Origin: Euphorbia lathyris
Taxonomy: Eukaryota; Streptophyta; Magnoliopsida; Malpighiales; Euphorbiaceae
Direction: 5' to 3'
Assembly (NCBI RefSeq): GCF_963576675.1
Contig: NC_088918.1
Location: 67,109,001 to 67,173,000 of the forward strand
Length of the DNA stretch: 64,000 bases
The notes under the pieces were generated by a model. It was not told the DNA's origin. It did no database searches and worked only from the letters and a program-made list of their open reading frames with translations. The position numbers were made by a program, and so were the translations under genes. Shown here one piece after another: positions 22,301 to 33,769 of the stretch; positions within the stretch are counted from its first letter, which is position 1, and each line of letters opens with the position of its first letter.

Positions 22301-25300
22301 TGGCTAAGAAGGACAGAGGAAGACTAAGATTAACTTGGATGAAGCGCATTGAAAATAACTTACAATTATTAATCTGTCAAGAGGATCTTAAAGGAACAAC
22401 AATGAATGGAAAAGGGAGTTCATATTGTGGACCCCAACTTGTTGGGCTAAGGCTTGATTTTTCTTACTGTTGCTGTTGTACTGAATGCAACTGCTTGTGC
22501 AAGGATTGTACATTGGAATTTGGATTTCCTAAAAGGCTCATTCTGATTATTTGAATGTTTAAAGTGTATCCCAGCAATTCTTCATGTACACCTGATCAAA
22601 ATGAGACAACTGTTCGTAGCTGTTCTATCGTCGTTCAATTTTTTCTTTTTTTTTTTCTATTTGCAGCAATATCGATGGCATTTCTGGATTTGCTGATGAG
22701 GATTCACATTCAATTTTTGAGTTCATGAAATTGGCTATTGACATGGCAAAATCTGGTGATGGTTTGGTAACTATTTAGTTTTCATGCAAATTGAATATAC
22801 TTTTTTAGAGGGGTGGTGGAGTACAACAACAACAACAACAAAGCCTTAGTCCCGGAATGATTCGGGTTCGGCTAACATGAACCATCATATAAAACCATGA
22901 AATCAAGTCGTGTCAGCGTACACTTACAAATATTTAATTTAACTGTCAACCACTGTCAAAATTTAATGTAGTCTGAATGAAATCTATTTTTAAAAAACTA
23001 GTACAACAAAGATGTTAAATTGAAAGAGTAGCATCTGTACTCGTTTGTAAACTTGAGTTAGTTAGCATCGACTTAGCTGACTAGTTTGATATTAGAGTTT
23101 ATAGTTAGTTTTGTGGCTTTAGCGGAGGGATAGTTATCAAAGGCGTGCCTCAGGCTCAAAATGTGCGACGCGCCAAGCATGATGCTTAAGAAGCCAAAAG
23201 GCGGGCTCTGTTCAAGAGACCTGTGCTTAAGTGCTCTTTTCTGAGCCTAGTGCCTTGCCTGAGTTTTTCCTAGCCACAAATTTAGAAGCTACACGGTTTT
23301 TTAGGGTTCCAAGTTAAAAATAGGATGTTTTAATCTCAACCCTTCCTATCTATATGGTCTATGGCTTAAATTAAATTAGATCGAAAAGAAATAAATAAGG
23401 AAAGAAAGAAAATTTGGACAGAAGAAATATCGCAAAGAACAATACAAATAAATGCTGCTCCATTTGGAAGAGTTCAGAAATATTGCAAACGGGGACTTTA
23501 GTTTTGATGGAAAGTAGTTTTTTTGACTATTAGTTAATTAATTTTAGCCTCTAGATTTAGAATATTTTATTATGAATTATGATTATGGAAGAGTCAATAG
23601 TTAATCAGGAATTTATTCATCCAGTTTATGATTAAGATTTTGGATAATTGGATGTGATTTAGTATTTGACTAGTTATTACATTTTAGAAATGTTAATTCT
23701 TGTTATTTGTGATTTTATATATTATTTTTCTTTAGTGTGCCTTATCTCGCTCAGGCGCGCTTAAACCTTGCACCTAGACTCCAGGACCCCCTAGCACCTT
23801 TAATAACTAGGAGCAGAGGTTTTAAATTTGCAACTGGCTGCTGGAAAGTTCCAGCTTTGCAGTAAACTTCCTGCTCTAAATAATGTTTTCCATTTGAACT
23901 AGAAGTTGCTTTCTTTGTCATTTACGGTATTATGAGTGACATGAATATGATAGCACATTCTTTTAGTTACTTCTTATCTATGTGCAATGCTTACTATTAT
24001 TATTATTTCAGCAGGTAGTCAATGCTGCACTTATAGTGGATCCCTCTGGTCACCAGATTATTGCAAGTGGATGTGATCAAGTCCGGTCTTGGCATGCTCC
24101 TCCGGACATGATCAGCAATGGAAATAGCCATTTCAAACAGCCAGCTTCTGCTACTTTCAGTCCCAATGTTTCAAATGGTCATGAAACCATCTTTTTTTCG
24201 AGGTTAAAACTTGGAGTTTGTTGTTTAAACCCTTGGCAGTGGTCTTCGCAACAATTAGACATACCAAGTTCTTGCTGTTGGCATCCTTTACGGCATGCTG
24301 CTATTGTTGCTATAGAATCTTCTGCTGAAAGGGATAGACACCTGTTCCCTACTTCCAGTCACTCTCAGGAAAAGTCATCTCAACATATGGAGTCCTCTTC
24401 TGCATGTTCTCCAGCAAAAAAACAAAAAACTGGCCTTACAAGTGTGAGTTAATTAGGGTAAATTGAATAGACCATCCTAAGTTTTGAGTCAGATTTTACA
24501 CAAGTCATAAAACTTCAATTTTATTATAGAAAAACCACAAATCTAATTTCAGTGCATAGAGAATCAAAATAGCCAGAATTTGGCACTCATCTCTGCTGAA
24601 TGTTGAGTTGGCATCAATGTCACCTGGAATCAATGCAGTTACCAAGAAACTTAGAAATAAGAAAGTTCAATGAGAGAAATCGTCCTCGTCAGTGTATTTT
24701 CCCCTCATCAAGGGCATTTTTTCCTTCTTGGTGCTTACTTGGAGCCCAGATGGTGTTGTGAGCAGGGGTGGTAATTCAAGTTGAGGTGTCATAGTCGTGT
24801 TATATTATCTATATATTCCCACTTGATTATATATGAGATTAAAGCACCAAAAATGATAATCGAGTCAAACGGGTCATGTCAGTCGGTGTGTCTCTGTAAA
24901 TCATGTTATCATGTGAGAAATTACCTTCCCTAGTTGAGAAGGTATTGTCAGGTCAATACTTAGTTCTCTATGCAATTAAATTGAAGTTTTGTGAGTTGTT
25001 TTGCTGAATAATAAAGTTTTCTGCCTTTTGTGAAACCTGACCCAAAGTTTAGGGATGCTAATGCAGTTCGTCTGGCATAGCTAGTTCCATTCACTTGTTG
25101 CATTTTACTCTTGTGATAGTTAATAGCTTCATATCATCCAACTTCAGGTAGAAAATGAGAAAGAATTGGATGCACAAAGTGGAGACGCATCAATGAGACC
25201 TTATCTGTGCACTGGCTATGACATCTATCTTGTTTGGGAACCATGTATAATGTAAGTTCGTTGGTACTCTATGATTGTCTGGCTATAACCAGTGACGGAT

Positions 25301-26104
25301 TCAAAATTCATTGAAGTGTGTGTTTGGGGTGTTCTCTAGTGATCTATGGGTGCTAAATCGATATATTTTGGGTGCTTTTTTGCACAAAAAGTTGAAGCTC
25401 TATAGATGGCTTACATGGAGTTTCCTGACATTTTTCGATGACCAGTGGGTGTTCAAGCCTCCTGGCTACCCGTTGGATCCATCCTGGCTATGACGTTATC
25501 TACTCTTTTATGTTTTTGGCTTAATAAATCAGGGACCCTTGGTATTTGTCTAGATTAACATTGAAAAGGTCTCATTAGCCTCTGAATTTGTTTTACAATT
25601 ATTATCCTTCTAAACTTACTTAAATTGACCTATTGGCACCCCGAAAGTGGTTGCAATGATCTATTAGCCTCTTGAATTTGTTTAAAGTGATACACGTTTT
25701 AACTTACTCAAATCTATCATTTGTTCTGCCACGTGAACTTAGGGTGTAATGAGACATTTTAAGCAAGTTCGGGGGACTAATGAGACATTTCTAAAGTTCA
25801 GGGGACCAATAGGCTAACCTGAACAAGTACAGGGCCCCAGCCCCTAATTGTATTAAAACTTTGTTGTTTTTGTTTTTGTTGGTTTTATGTTATGCAACAA
25901 AGAAAATGATGTAATAGTTACACTTTTTCTGATTGAAGGTGTGCGATGGCACTTGTTCATCAAAGGATAAGGCGTATATTTTATGCATTTCCGAATCCAA
26001 ATGCGGGTGCTCTAGGCAGTGTTTACAGACTACATGGAGAGAAAAGCTTGAATCATCACTATGCTGTTTTCAGGGTATGTATTTCTGCCTCAGTTGCTCC
26101 ATGA
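19324..26104 (+). CDS. TAD3: TAD3, non-catalytic subunit of tRNA adenosine-34 deaminase
   Basis: With TAD2 this subunit converts A34 to inosine at the wobble position of several tRNAs. Nine exons join in phase: 19324-19405, 19500-19551, 19639-19709, 20118-20239, 21740-21822, 22667-22766, 24012-24443, 25148-25251, 25939-26104, giving 403 residues, close to the roughly 400 of Arabidopsis TAD3. The start MLSKNSDEWQIVHIPEKPP and the block RLNQIAPLENLRHVKR are characteristic. The deaminase fold gives HPLRHAAIVAIE (zinc His265) and EPCIMCAMALVH (Cys347, Cys350). The catalytic glutamate of HAE enzymes is alanine here (HAA); non-catalytic TAD3/ADAT3 proteins usually have valine. The C-terminus is uncertain: the frame stops at 26102 after VCISASVAP, but GTATGT at 26074 is a good donor and a last small exon may be missed. 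Introns 5-8 carry several transposon remnants. Confidence 0.9.
20824..21252. mobile_element. MITE-like repeat in TAD3 intron 4
   Basis: The ends GGTTAATTACACC and, inverted, GGTTGTAATTTACCC frame a non-coding body with mirrored phrases (CCCCTAAACTTC, GGACTTCAATGTCC). It is a repeat type scattered through this window. Confidence 0.5.
22270..22500 (+). pseudogene. RTE-type LINE fragment in TAD3 intron 5
   Basis: In one frame RGRLRLTWMKRIENNLQLL followed shortly by PQLVGLRL matches the C-terminal tail of RTE-type reverse transcriptase proteins, ending near a TGTTGCTGTTG tail. Highly degraded. Confidence 0.55.
22823..22925 (-). mobile_element. RTE-type LINE 3' tail in TAD3 intron 6
   Basis: (CAA)n followed by AGCCTTAGTCCCGGAATGAT. 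Same family and orientation as the tail at 18,028-18,168. Confidence 0.75.
23128..23812. mobile_element. Non-autonomous element with TAGTTAT termini in TAD3 intron 6
   Basis: The termini TAGTTATCAAAGGCGTGCC and, inverted, TAGTTATTAAAGGTGC bound 685 bp with GC-rich ends (GCGCC motifs) and an AT-rich middle. A second copy is at 38,835-39,521. No clear target duplication here. Confidence 0.6.
24465..25075. mobile_element. MITE-like inverted-end repeat in TAD3 intron 7
   Basis: Left CCATCCTAAGTTTTGAGTCAG and right CTGACCCAAAGTTTAGGGATG are imperfect inverted copies, and phrases containing AAACTTCAAT also mirror. Non-coding. Confidence 0.45.
25515..25860. mobile_element. MITE-like repeat in TAD3 intron 8
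   Basis: Starts GGCTTAATAAATCAGGGACC and ends near TGTATTAAAAC. The interior repeats phrases such as TTCGGGGGACTAATGAGAC, as in the GGCTTAAT family. Confidence 0.4.
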
Positions 26105-26682
26105 CATATATGGTTGCAGCAGAGGTAACACCGGAATCGAATAAAAAAACTATTCTGAGGCCTCTGGTCATTTCGATTTTGGTGGATTGTGCCCTTGATT
26201 GTTTATTTCATACATCTAATTGAGTATTACTCATTTCATTTATGTTTAAAATTATATTTTTTTACAATTCAGAATAAGTTTTTTACAATTTCTCTATATA
26301 CACATCATGCATATAAATTTTTTTACTTTCAAACCCTTAAAAAGGATTAGCAAAAGCATCCTTGTCATATTTAACTAACTTTTTGGTCGGACGGATTCAA
26401 ATTTGGTCATTGCAAATGAAAATATTCTGTTAAATTAATAACTTACTATGGCTACTGATGAAAGCATTATTGAATTTATATATTTGACCTCTTATAGTGA
26501 GTTGTGTATAATAGTATTATTTATCTATGCTGCACAGAAATGCCTCTTCAGTAGCGTTTTTACATTTTGTTTTTGTTACCATTTGAAGGCTATGTTTAGA
26601 AATAATATTTTTCGATGCCTGTTTTCGTTTACATGAACATCAGTATTGCTACATGAAAGCTTGTGTTTATAGTTTATATCTA
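26105..26682. other. TAD3 downstream region, no gene recognised
   Basis: AT-rich, non-coding, with short unrecognised frames. Probably contains the TAD3 3' UTR. Confidence 0.35.
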
Positions 26683-26997
26683 GGCTTAATACATACCTAA
26701 CTCCTCCAACTTGCATTCAAACGTCTAATGACCCCTCCAAAATTCTAAAACCACCTTTTCGCCAAAGTGATTTTTACGCTATGTCCACTTGTTTACAACA
26801 ATGTTTCTACTGTCCCAATTTGCTTAAAAGGACATTTCTACCATCTCAACTTGCTTAAATTGTCTGTCCATGGCCTACAACGTGGAAATAAGAGGTTAAT
26901 TATGACAATTTAAGTAAGCTGAAGGGCGAAAATGTCGTTTTGAAGGGGTTGTTAGGTATTTAGGTATAAATTGAAACCGCAGAATGTGTATTAAGTC
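26683..26997. mobile_element. Small Mutator-type MITE with 9-bp duplication
   Basis: The ends GGCTTAATACATACC and, inverted, GACTTAATACACATTC bound 315 bp. The flanks TTATATCTA (26674-26682) and ATATATCTA (26998-27006) match at 8 of 9 positions, the duplication size of Mutator-type elements. Confidence 0.65.
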
Positions 26998-27222
26998 ATA
27001 TATCTATGTTAATGTTATGTATGATTTAAAGGTTTATGTACTCTTCTTTTGCCCTGGGCATTGGACTTCAGAAAGATTTCATGTTTTAGTTGTTCTTGGT
27101 GTTAATGAATTTAGGCTATACATTTTTCAATGACTTGGCACGATCACTGCGATTGTGCAAATCTCTCTTTTAATCAATTCAATGTGAATTACGTTGCAAA
27201 TTGACATTTAAATTTGTAATCC

Positions 27223-27515
27223 ATGTTTCAATATCAATTCAAATTATTATTATTATTTAAATTTGATCCAGACTTGTCTATTTATGGGTCAATTATTCAG
27301 GACTGTAAGGTTTTGTTAAGTAGTCGACACGATTATAAAGTGTCTTTCTCTCCACGTCTAGCAATCAGGGGTGCTCATGTCGTTGCACGTCATGCCTTGT
27401 CCAATGCTAGCGAGTTTGTATCGTTTTCTGCTCCAGTTTGGTTGCAGGAGACTATTGTTGCGGATTTAGTTTAAGGAATGAATTTCACCTTGTTTCAAAA
27501 AAAAAAAAGAAAAAA
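27223..27515 (+). pseudogene. LINE 3' fragment: RNase H tail and poly(A)
   Basis: The frame beginning near 27223 reads GSIIQDCKVLLSSRHDYKVS and then AHVVARHALSNASEF, the C-terminal half of the RNase H domain common in plant L1-type LINEs and derived proteins. It stops at 27474 and is followed by an A-rich tract (27499-27519) as expected of a LINE tail. Upstream parts are absent. Confidence 0.7.
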
Positions 27516-27519
27516 AAAA

Positions 27520-28330
27520 TCCAGTCTAACCCAATTCAGAAATTATATAGGATGGATTTTGTCTGTGTTGTTTGATAAAATTAAAAATTAAATGTTAAAA
27601 ATATATATATTTAATTTAAGTGTTGAATTGTATAAATGTAATTTTTTTTAATGTTGTAGTGAACATTAAAAATAAAAATATTGAATTTAAGTATAATAAA
27701 AAAAATTAAAATATAAGAATTACTTTTATAAAAAATGATAAAATAAATGTAATAAACCGTCTTGGTAAAAGTATATTGTTCCCTCCATTCTCTTATACAA
27801 GTCATTCTAAGATATTTAATACAAATTAAAAAAAATATATAATTAATATAGATTTAAATTAATGAATTTATATTGATTAATTAAAAAAATTTCTCTCATG
27901 CATTAGAATGTTTAAAAAATACATGGATTAAGATAAAAGAGTTTAATGTTTCGACTGAAAAATTAAAATTTATAACTAGAATGAATTATATTTAGAAGAA
28001 AAAAAGGAATGGATTGAGTGATAGCTTATATATTATGTGAATATTATTAACATATAAATGTTATAAAGAAAATGAATAGTTTATTAGTTCATATGTTTTT
28101 ATTTATTAATAGTAATTCATACCTATATTTTAAAATTTTATCTTAATTATTCTCTTCATTACTTTTATATATAAGTAAAAAGTATCTTTTTAGTTTAAAA
28201 ATTTGGTTAACTTATATATAATAAAGTTTTTGCAATATATGCATCAACATTTATTTTTTTCACAATCAAATCATGATGTAATTTTGGAGTGTTTGCATCA
28301 TTGCGACATTTTTAAACCATGTTTACATCC
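27520..28330. other. Very AT-rich stretch, nothing recognised
   Basis: Long A/T runs and no usable reading frame. It could act as a matrix-attachment-like region, but that is only a guess from composition. Confidence 0.4.
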
Positions 28331-28524
28331 AGACTAACCTTCAATTGATAGGCACCTCAAATGGATGGGATTGCTGGTCCAAAAATTTGAGATTGCTCCA
28401 TGTCCAATACGAGGTTCAAACCCTCACTCTTTAGTTAAGGGTGGAAGAGCCTTTACTAAACGATCACATCCTTGGTTGAGAGTAGAAGAACCCTCATTCT
28501 TTGTAATACGTGCATCAAGTATGG

Positions 28525-28651
28525 CCGACGTCGTTGCCACCACGGGTGGAATGAACAGTTCGTCCGTTTCGCTCGTGGTGGCAACGGTGTCGGAGTTTCG
28601 TTTAGGCAAAATAAAACGGGTTCTGCTTCCGATTTTGGAAGCGGAACCCGT
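28525..28651. repeat. Two adjacent long hairpins
   Basis: Hairpin 1 pairs 28525-28544 with 28574-28593 (18 of 20 positions; core TTGCCACCACG/CGTGGTGGCAA). Hairpin 2 pairs 28616-28630 with 28637-28651 (15-bp stem with one G-T, 6-base loop GATTTT; core ACGGGTTC/GAACCCGT). The region is GC-rich compared with its surroundings and open in several frames without a domain. Confidence 0.8.
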
Positions 28652-28908
28652 GATTTCGGACATATTTTTTAAAAAAAAAACTTATCGGAAGATTCATTAA
28701 GCCTTTTTCCCTTCCTTCCTTTGGTGGCATGTCATTTTAGGTCGGGTTTTATGAAAAGCTTCAAAAGCTAGAGAGAATTTGAGAGTTTTTGGTTATTGGT
28801 TTTAAGGGCATAAATGTCAAAAGGGTGTAGTGGAAAGTATAACCTTTGCGGTATATAGCCATACCCTTTATAAATTTATGCATATTGGTATTAGTATAGA
28901 AAAATCTA

Positions 28909-29405
28909 GGGAAAATTTTAAATAAAACCCATGTGGTTTCACTTATTTTTAGATAAAGGACTGTGCTTTACTTTTTTTCAAAGTAAGGATTGAGGTTTCA
29001 ACTTTAGCAAAATAAGGACATTTTCGATTGATACTATTAAAATCACCCTTAACGACTTCAAAAATGATATATTTTAATAATTACTAATATTCTAAACAAC
29101 TTTAATTCTTCACCTTTTTTATTTTGAGATCATCTAGATGATGTTTGGTAAAAAGAGAGAAAGTTCTAAAAAAGATGATTTCGAAAATCGAAAATGTAGT
29201 TCCATAGAAAATACGACATTGAACAACTTTAATTCTTGAAAATTTTCATTTTCAGGTCGTTAAAGATGGTTTTAATAGCATTAATCCAAAAAGTCATTGT
29301 TTTATTAAAAGTGTGAAACATCAATCATCGTTTTGACAAAAAGTAAATCACAGTCCTTTATCTGAAAATTATTGAAACCACAAGGGTTTTATTTGAAATT
29401 TACCC
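28909..29405. mobile_element. Mutator-type MITE with perfect 9-bp duplication (copy 1)
   Basis: A 497-bp non-coding element with about 60-bp imperfect inverted ends (GGGAAAATTTTAAATAAAACCC and its mirror). AAAAATCTA occurs at 28900-28908 and 29406-29414. A second copy lies at 48,408-48,913. Confidence 0.85.
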
Positions 29406-29414
29406 AAAAATCTA

Positions 29415-30540
29415 TTTCTAAAAAAAATATATAGAAAACATATATTATTCATTTCTTAAATTTTTATTTTTAATTTCTTTATCATATGCTTAAATTAATA
29501 TTAAACATTATTATGAATTTTGATAAGTTTTATTAAGGGCAAAGTAAAAAAAAAAAAAAAAACTCATGGATTGTCTTATTTGCATATAAAAGTCTGTGGT
29601 CTAAAAGTTCGTAATTAGAGGCATGTGGTATGCTTTGCTTTTACAAAACAAACTATTTGAAACTACACTATTAAATAATTGATAACAATCAAAAGCATTT
29701 TTAAATTTTTTTACGATTACATATATATTGACAAAACACAGACCCAAAATTAAATTACAACGGTATAAAATGAACTTAAATATCAATTTAATTCATAAAC
29801 TATCAGGTAAATAAAAAAACATAAAATGTTCACCTTATGATTTATTATTTCGATTTAGGAAGTTGTTATTTGAGGAGTTGTGTTTTGTCGATATGTAAGA
29901 ATAATTTTTTTAAGATAAAAATGACTTTGATTGTAATCAGAACTTAACTGCGTAATTATATACTTTCTTTTATAAATAAAACATACAATAAACCTCTATT
30001 TGCAAACTTTTAAACCACATGTCTCTGTTTGCAAATTAAACAAACCACAAACATTTTTTCACACTTCTCCATTTTTTTAAATTATATTTTTATTTTATTT
30101 ATAAAGATTTATTATAAATAAAATTCACATATATATTTGTTCTAAATTTATAATTTTTACAATATTTTTCATTTTTTAATAAAAAAGTTCTATGATCTAA
30201 ATTAAATTTTATAATTATATAAAAATTGATAATTTAATTATACACGTTGATAAAAAAAAAAAGATCTTATCATTTCTAATTTTATTTAGTATAATTTAGT
30301 CCTTCATTTTAACATAGTAATAAATAGTTTGATGGAAAAAAATTATGAACTATATAATTAAAAAAACCCGTAACTTATTAGTGTAATATGTAAAAACGTA
30401 ATTGTTTACCGAAACAAAAACAATGTATAAGTTATTTTTTTTTTTGCATATAAATTTTGAGATATTATTATCATTAATGTTAAATGTAAAATTGTTGATT
30501 TTTTAACTTAATTAATTAAAAACTGTTTTGAAGAAAACGC
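29415..30540. other. Very AT-rich stretch, nothing recognised
   Basis: Non-coding, with long homopolymer tracts. Short minus-strand frames show no domain. Confidence 0.4.
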
Positions 30541-31162
30541 AATTTTCTATAGGATGGATATGGAGAGGAACATACACATTGATTTTAGACGAGAGATTCA
30601 TGTGCAATGGCATCCTCCGACTGCTAACCTGTTTAAGCTGAATACTGTTGGTTGTAGCAAAGACTATCTCGGACCAATAGGGGTGGAGAAGTTATTAGAA
30701 ATCGAAAAAGAAATTGGATTTCAAGTTTTACGCTCAACATCAGTACTTGTTCAGCTATTCAAGCGAAGTTGTGGGCTATCTTGTTGTAAAGAGTGATTCT
30801 AATTTAGCAGTTTTTTGGATCAACAATAGAGATTATAACTCGAGTACATGTAACAACTTTATTCGTGTCTGTTCTGAGTTCATTAATAGAAGTTGAGATG
30901 TCATAATTTTTCTCTAAATCTTTAGAGAAAGTAACATATTGGTTGATAATATAGTTAGGTATGCATTGACTTTGCCCACATGCATCCATGTATTTCAAAA
31001 TTATCCCCTAGCGTCGGTCGTGAGTTTTGGCAAAATGTTAGTGGGATTTACTAAACTAGAGAGGTGATTTTTTAGTAGTGCCTTTCTGTTTTGTTATTAG
31101 TTTTGTTTGTCTTCATGACTCATTGAGCCTTCCGTTGTATATATAAAAAAAAAAATTAAAAA
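30541..31162 (+). pseudogene. LINE fragment with RNase H remnant and poly(A)
   Basis: One frame contains VQWHPPTANLFKLNTVGCSK, the opening of a plant LINE RNase H domain. A neighbouring frame has VVKSDSNLAVFWINN further along, so the domain is frame-shifted. The block ends in AGCCTTCCGTTGTATATAT and an A tract at 31148-31160. Confidence 0.65.
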
Positions 31163-31286
31163 CTGTATGACAAAATTATATTTTTAAACAAATTAAAAAT
31201 AAATAAACACTTGTAACAAATAACCCCTTAAAATAAAACGTTCCATGTGTCAAATAACATGTTTAATTTGGTAAAAATAAATTCAT

Positions 31287-31793
31287 GGCTTAATGCATCC
31301 TCTTGAACTTGTTAAAAAAAAAATTGGTTGACCCCTAAACTTTTAAAGTGTTCTGATAGCTTCCTAAATTTGCATATAATATTTAATTAGTCCCTTAAAT
31401 TTACGTAAAATGTAATCAATTAATCATCCAGTTGTAAAAAAATTAAGTTAAATGCAGAAGATATGTTCTATGTGTCTTAAAATGTTATTACATAATTTAC
31501 AAAATAGATTAAAATATATTAAAAATGAATTTCATTTGTTCAACTATAAAAAAAATTCTTCTCTAATATTACAATCACATACTCTAACATTGGCCGTTTT
31601 ACTATTTTAAGATGCGTGTAACACATCTTTCCATTTAATTTACTTTTTTGCAAAACTCGATTACATTTTACCCAAGTGAACGGGGCTAACTGAATATTTT
31701 ATACAAGTTCAGAGAGCTATCGAGATAATTAGAAGGTCATGGGACCAATCAAACTTTTTGGAAAAATTCAGGGGTCAAATAATGTATTAAGCC
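31287..31793. mobile_element. Mutator-type MITE with perfect 9-bp duplication (GGCTTAAT family)
   Basis: A 507-bp non-coding element with termini GGCTTAATGCATCC and, inverted, GGCTTAATACATTATT. TAAATTCAT flanks both sides (31278-31286 and 31794-31802). It ends just upstream of the PHF5A promoter. Relatives occur at 16,209, 25,515, 26,683, 34,575 and 48,171. Confidence 0.85.
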
Positions 31794-31836
31794 TAAATTC
31801 ATTCTCTCTTTCTCTAGTCGTTTCTCTAGAATAGGG

Positions 31837-31845
31837 AAACCCTAA
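31837..31845 (+). promoter_or_regulatory. Telo-box in the PHF5A leader
   Basis: AAACCCTAA, followed shortly by AAAACCCTA. Telo-boxes are frequent near the start sites of plant housekeeping and translation-related genes. Confidence 0.5.
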
Positions 31846-31849
31846 GCTT

Positions 31850-32014
31850 TAAAACCCTACATTCTTCCATTTCCAAATCTTGCCGTCGCTGCTGTCTCAT
31901 TTCCTCATTCCTGCTTCGACGTCGACGTCCAGTTCATCAAGTTCTTCCTTTATAACAGAATCCGGCGTGTTTTTCTCCGATTGTCCTTTCTTCGATTACT
32001 GGTGTTGATTTACA
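31850..32014 (+). other. PHF5A: PHF5A 5' UTR exon (inferred)
   Basis: A C/T-rich leader ends TTGATTTACAG before GTTTTTCTC. The acceptor is CTTCTCGTTGCAG ending near 33994, giving a 5' UTR intron of about 2 kb. The start of transcription is not determined. Confidence 0.5.
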
Positions 32015-33156
32015 GGTTTTTCTCTTTGGCCTTTACTTAACTGATTGCATGTTTAATTTAGTTCTTGGATCTTCCTCGCATGATATTTGTTACCTTATTT
32101 GTTCAAATTTCTTGGATTTCATGTTGGATTGATGACATTTGTGTTTCTATGGAGCAAATGGGGTAAAATGCAACGCTGTAAAGTGTGGAGTCTATTTCAT
32201 GAGTTCACTGAACTGCATTTTCATTTGTTTCGAAGAATCACGTTGAACTTCACATTTGATTTCTAGGAAGTCATTTCGGCCAATTTGTGTAAAAAAACTC
32301 GCCAAAATGTTTGTCACATTAGAAAATGAAGTTCAGGACCTTTGGAAAACAAACTAAAATTTGTCAGTGCAATTTACCCATTCAGAATGACAAGAGAATT
32401 TATTCATAAGAACGCTGTATAGAATGTAGACTTAATGTGACCACATTGGGTGGTTTTATTGACTAACTAAACACATAAGTTTAGAGTCTTATGTATTTAT
32501 CTCAAATTTGTAAACTTTTCTTTTCTATTTTTCTCTATTGGCTTTACATTAGTTCAGTCTTGGTAGTGAAATAAGATAACTGAAAGAGTAGATATTGACA
32601 CGCAAAAATAAATTCATAAAACGATTTTAGCAACCATATTAGTTATACTTTAGGATGGTGGTTTGGTACTTCAGATTATTGTTTGAGCTTTTGCCTAGAA
32701 ATGGTGGTTGTTAAGGCTAAATGCCGATGTTGGAGAATTTTGAACATCAGTGAATAGCCGAATGAAAAGATTCAAGAATTGGATTTGATTCGTTTACTTT
32801 ATCTTTAAGACGGAACTGATTGTACCGTTTACTTTCATTGGTTACAATTCTGGAGATTTTCAATTCTACTGGGCTTAGCATGGATTTTGGAATATATCTT
32901 GGAGATTCTTAAACGGGAATAAAAAGATTAAGACTTTGAATGGACGGTTTTGAATGGACGGTTGACTTTGTCTTTAGGACTGAACTAAATTGTATACTTG
33001 ACTTTTATTAGGTATGATTTTTTAGAAATCTGGATTGAACCAAACGAATATATCCCTACTTTCATTACATTCTTGGTAGCTTCTTTATCATGTTAGCATC
33101 ATGATTATTATAACTGTTATTTGTTATCATTTTTATTATGATCTTAATCTTTTATT

Positions 33157-33552
33157 GGGTAAACTACACCCATGGCCACTGAATTTTACTCATTTTCACG
33201 GTATGGCCACTAAACTTCAAAACGTAACATTAAAGCCACTTTCTAACATTATGGCCACTAACCTTTAACTAATGCCTCAAAATGACCATTAATGGTCTCA
33301 AAATGGTAATATTCAAGAATTAAAGTTGGTTAGAATGACATTTACCATGAAATCACATTTTTTATTTTCCAAAATTACGGTTTCTTGAGTTTTCTATCTA
33401 AAAATTCATTCTCTCTCCTAACCAAAAAACACCAAAATGACCTCAAAATGAAAACTTAAAGACCTTGTATGGTGAACAAAACTTAAGACCTTGTTTGTGA
33501 ACAAAACTTAAAAGACCTTGGATGATGACTGACTACCAGTGTAATAGATAAA
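33157..33552. mobile_element. MITE-like repeat in the PHF5A leader intron
   Basis: Begins GGGTAAACTACACCCATGG and repeats GGCCACTAAACTTC-type phrases, resembling the repeat in TAD3 intron 4. The right end is decayed. Confidence 0.45.
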
Positions 33553-33769
33553 ACATTAGGAACTAATAAATCATTTAACCATAAGATTATTTCAATATAT
33601 ACACTCATATATTATACATATAACTATTGTTACATTCATTCCAAGTATTTGGAAATGGCACAATCATCTTTCCTTCCATTAGAGGGCGAATTTACACGAC
33701 AAGTCTGTGTGCATGCATATTTCATATATTATGATTATTTGGTTCTCAATTATAAGCGCTTAGTTGGCC

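Noticed and set aside
23982..24011. Start codon at 23982 for a separate protein
   Set aside because: The upstream codons are intron sequence (Leu run from the polypyrimidine tract); the exon begins at 24012 in phase with TAD3.
27301..27474. VLLSS... as a possible last exon of TAD3
   Set aside because: The frame continues as LINE RNase H sequence followed by poly(A); similarity to the expected TAD3 tail is limited to three residues.
28616..28651. Bacterial-type rho-independent terminator
   Set aside because: The hairpin is followed by T-rich sequence only after about 15 bases and the context is plant nuclear DNA.
28365..28700. 111-codon frame over the hairpins
   Set aside because: Open because of GC-rich palindromes on both strands; no domain.
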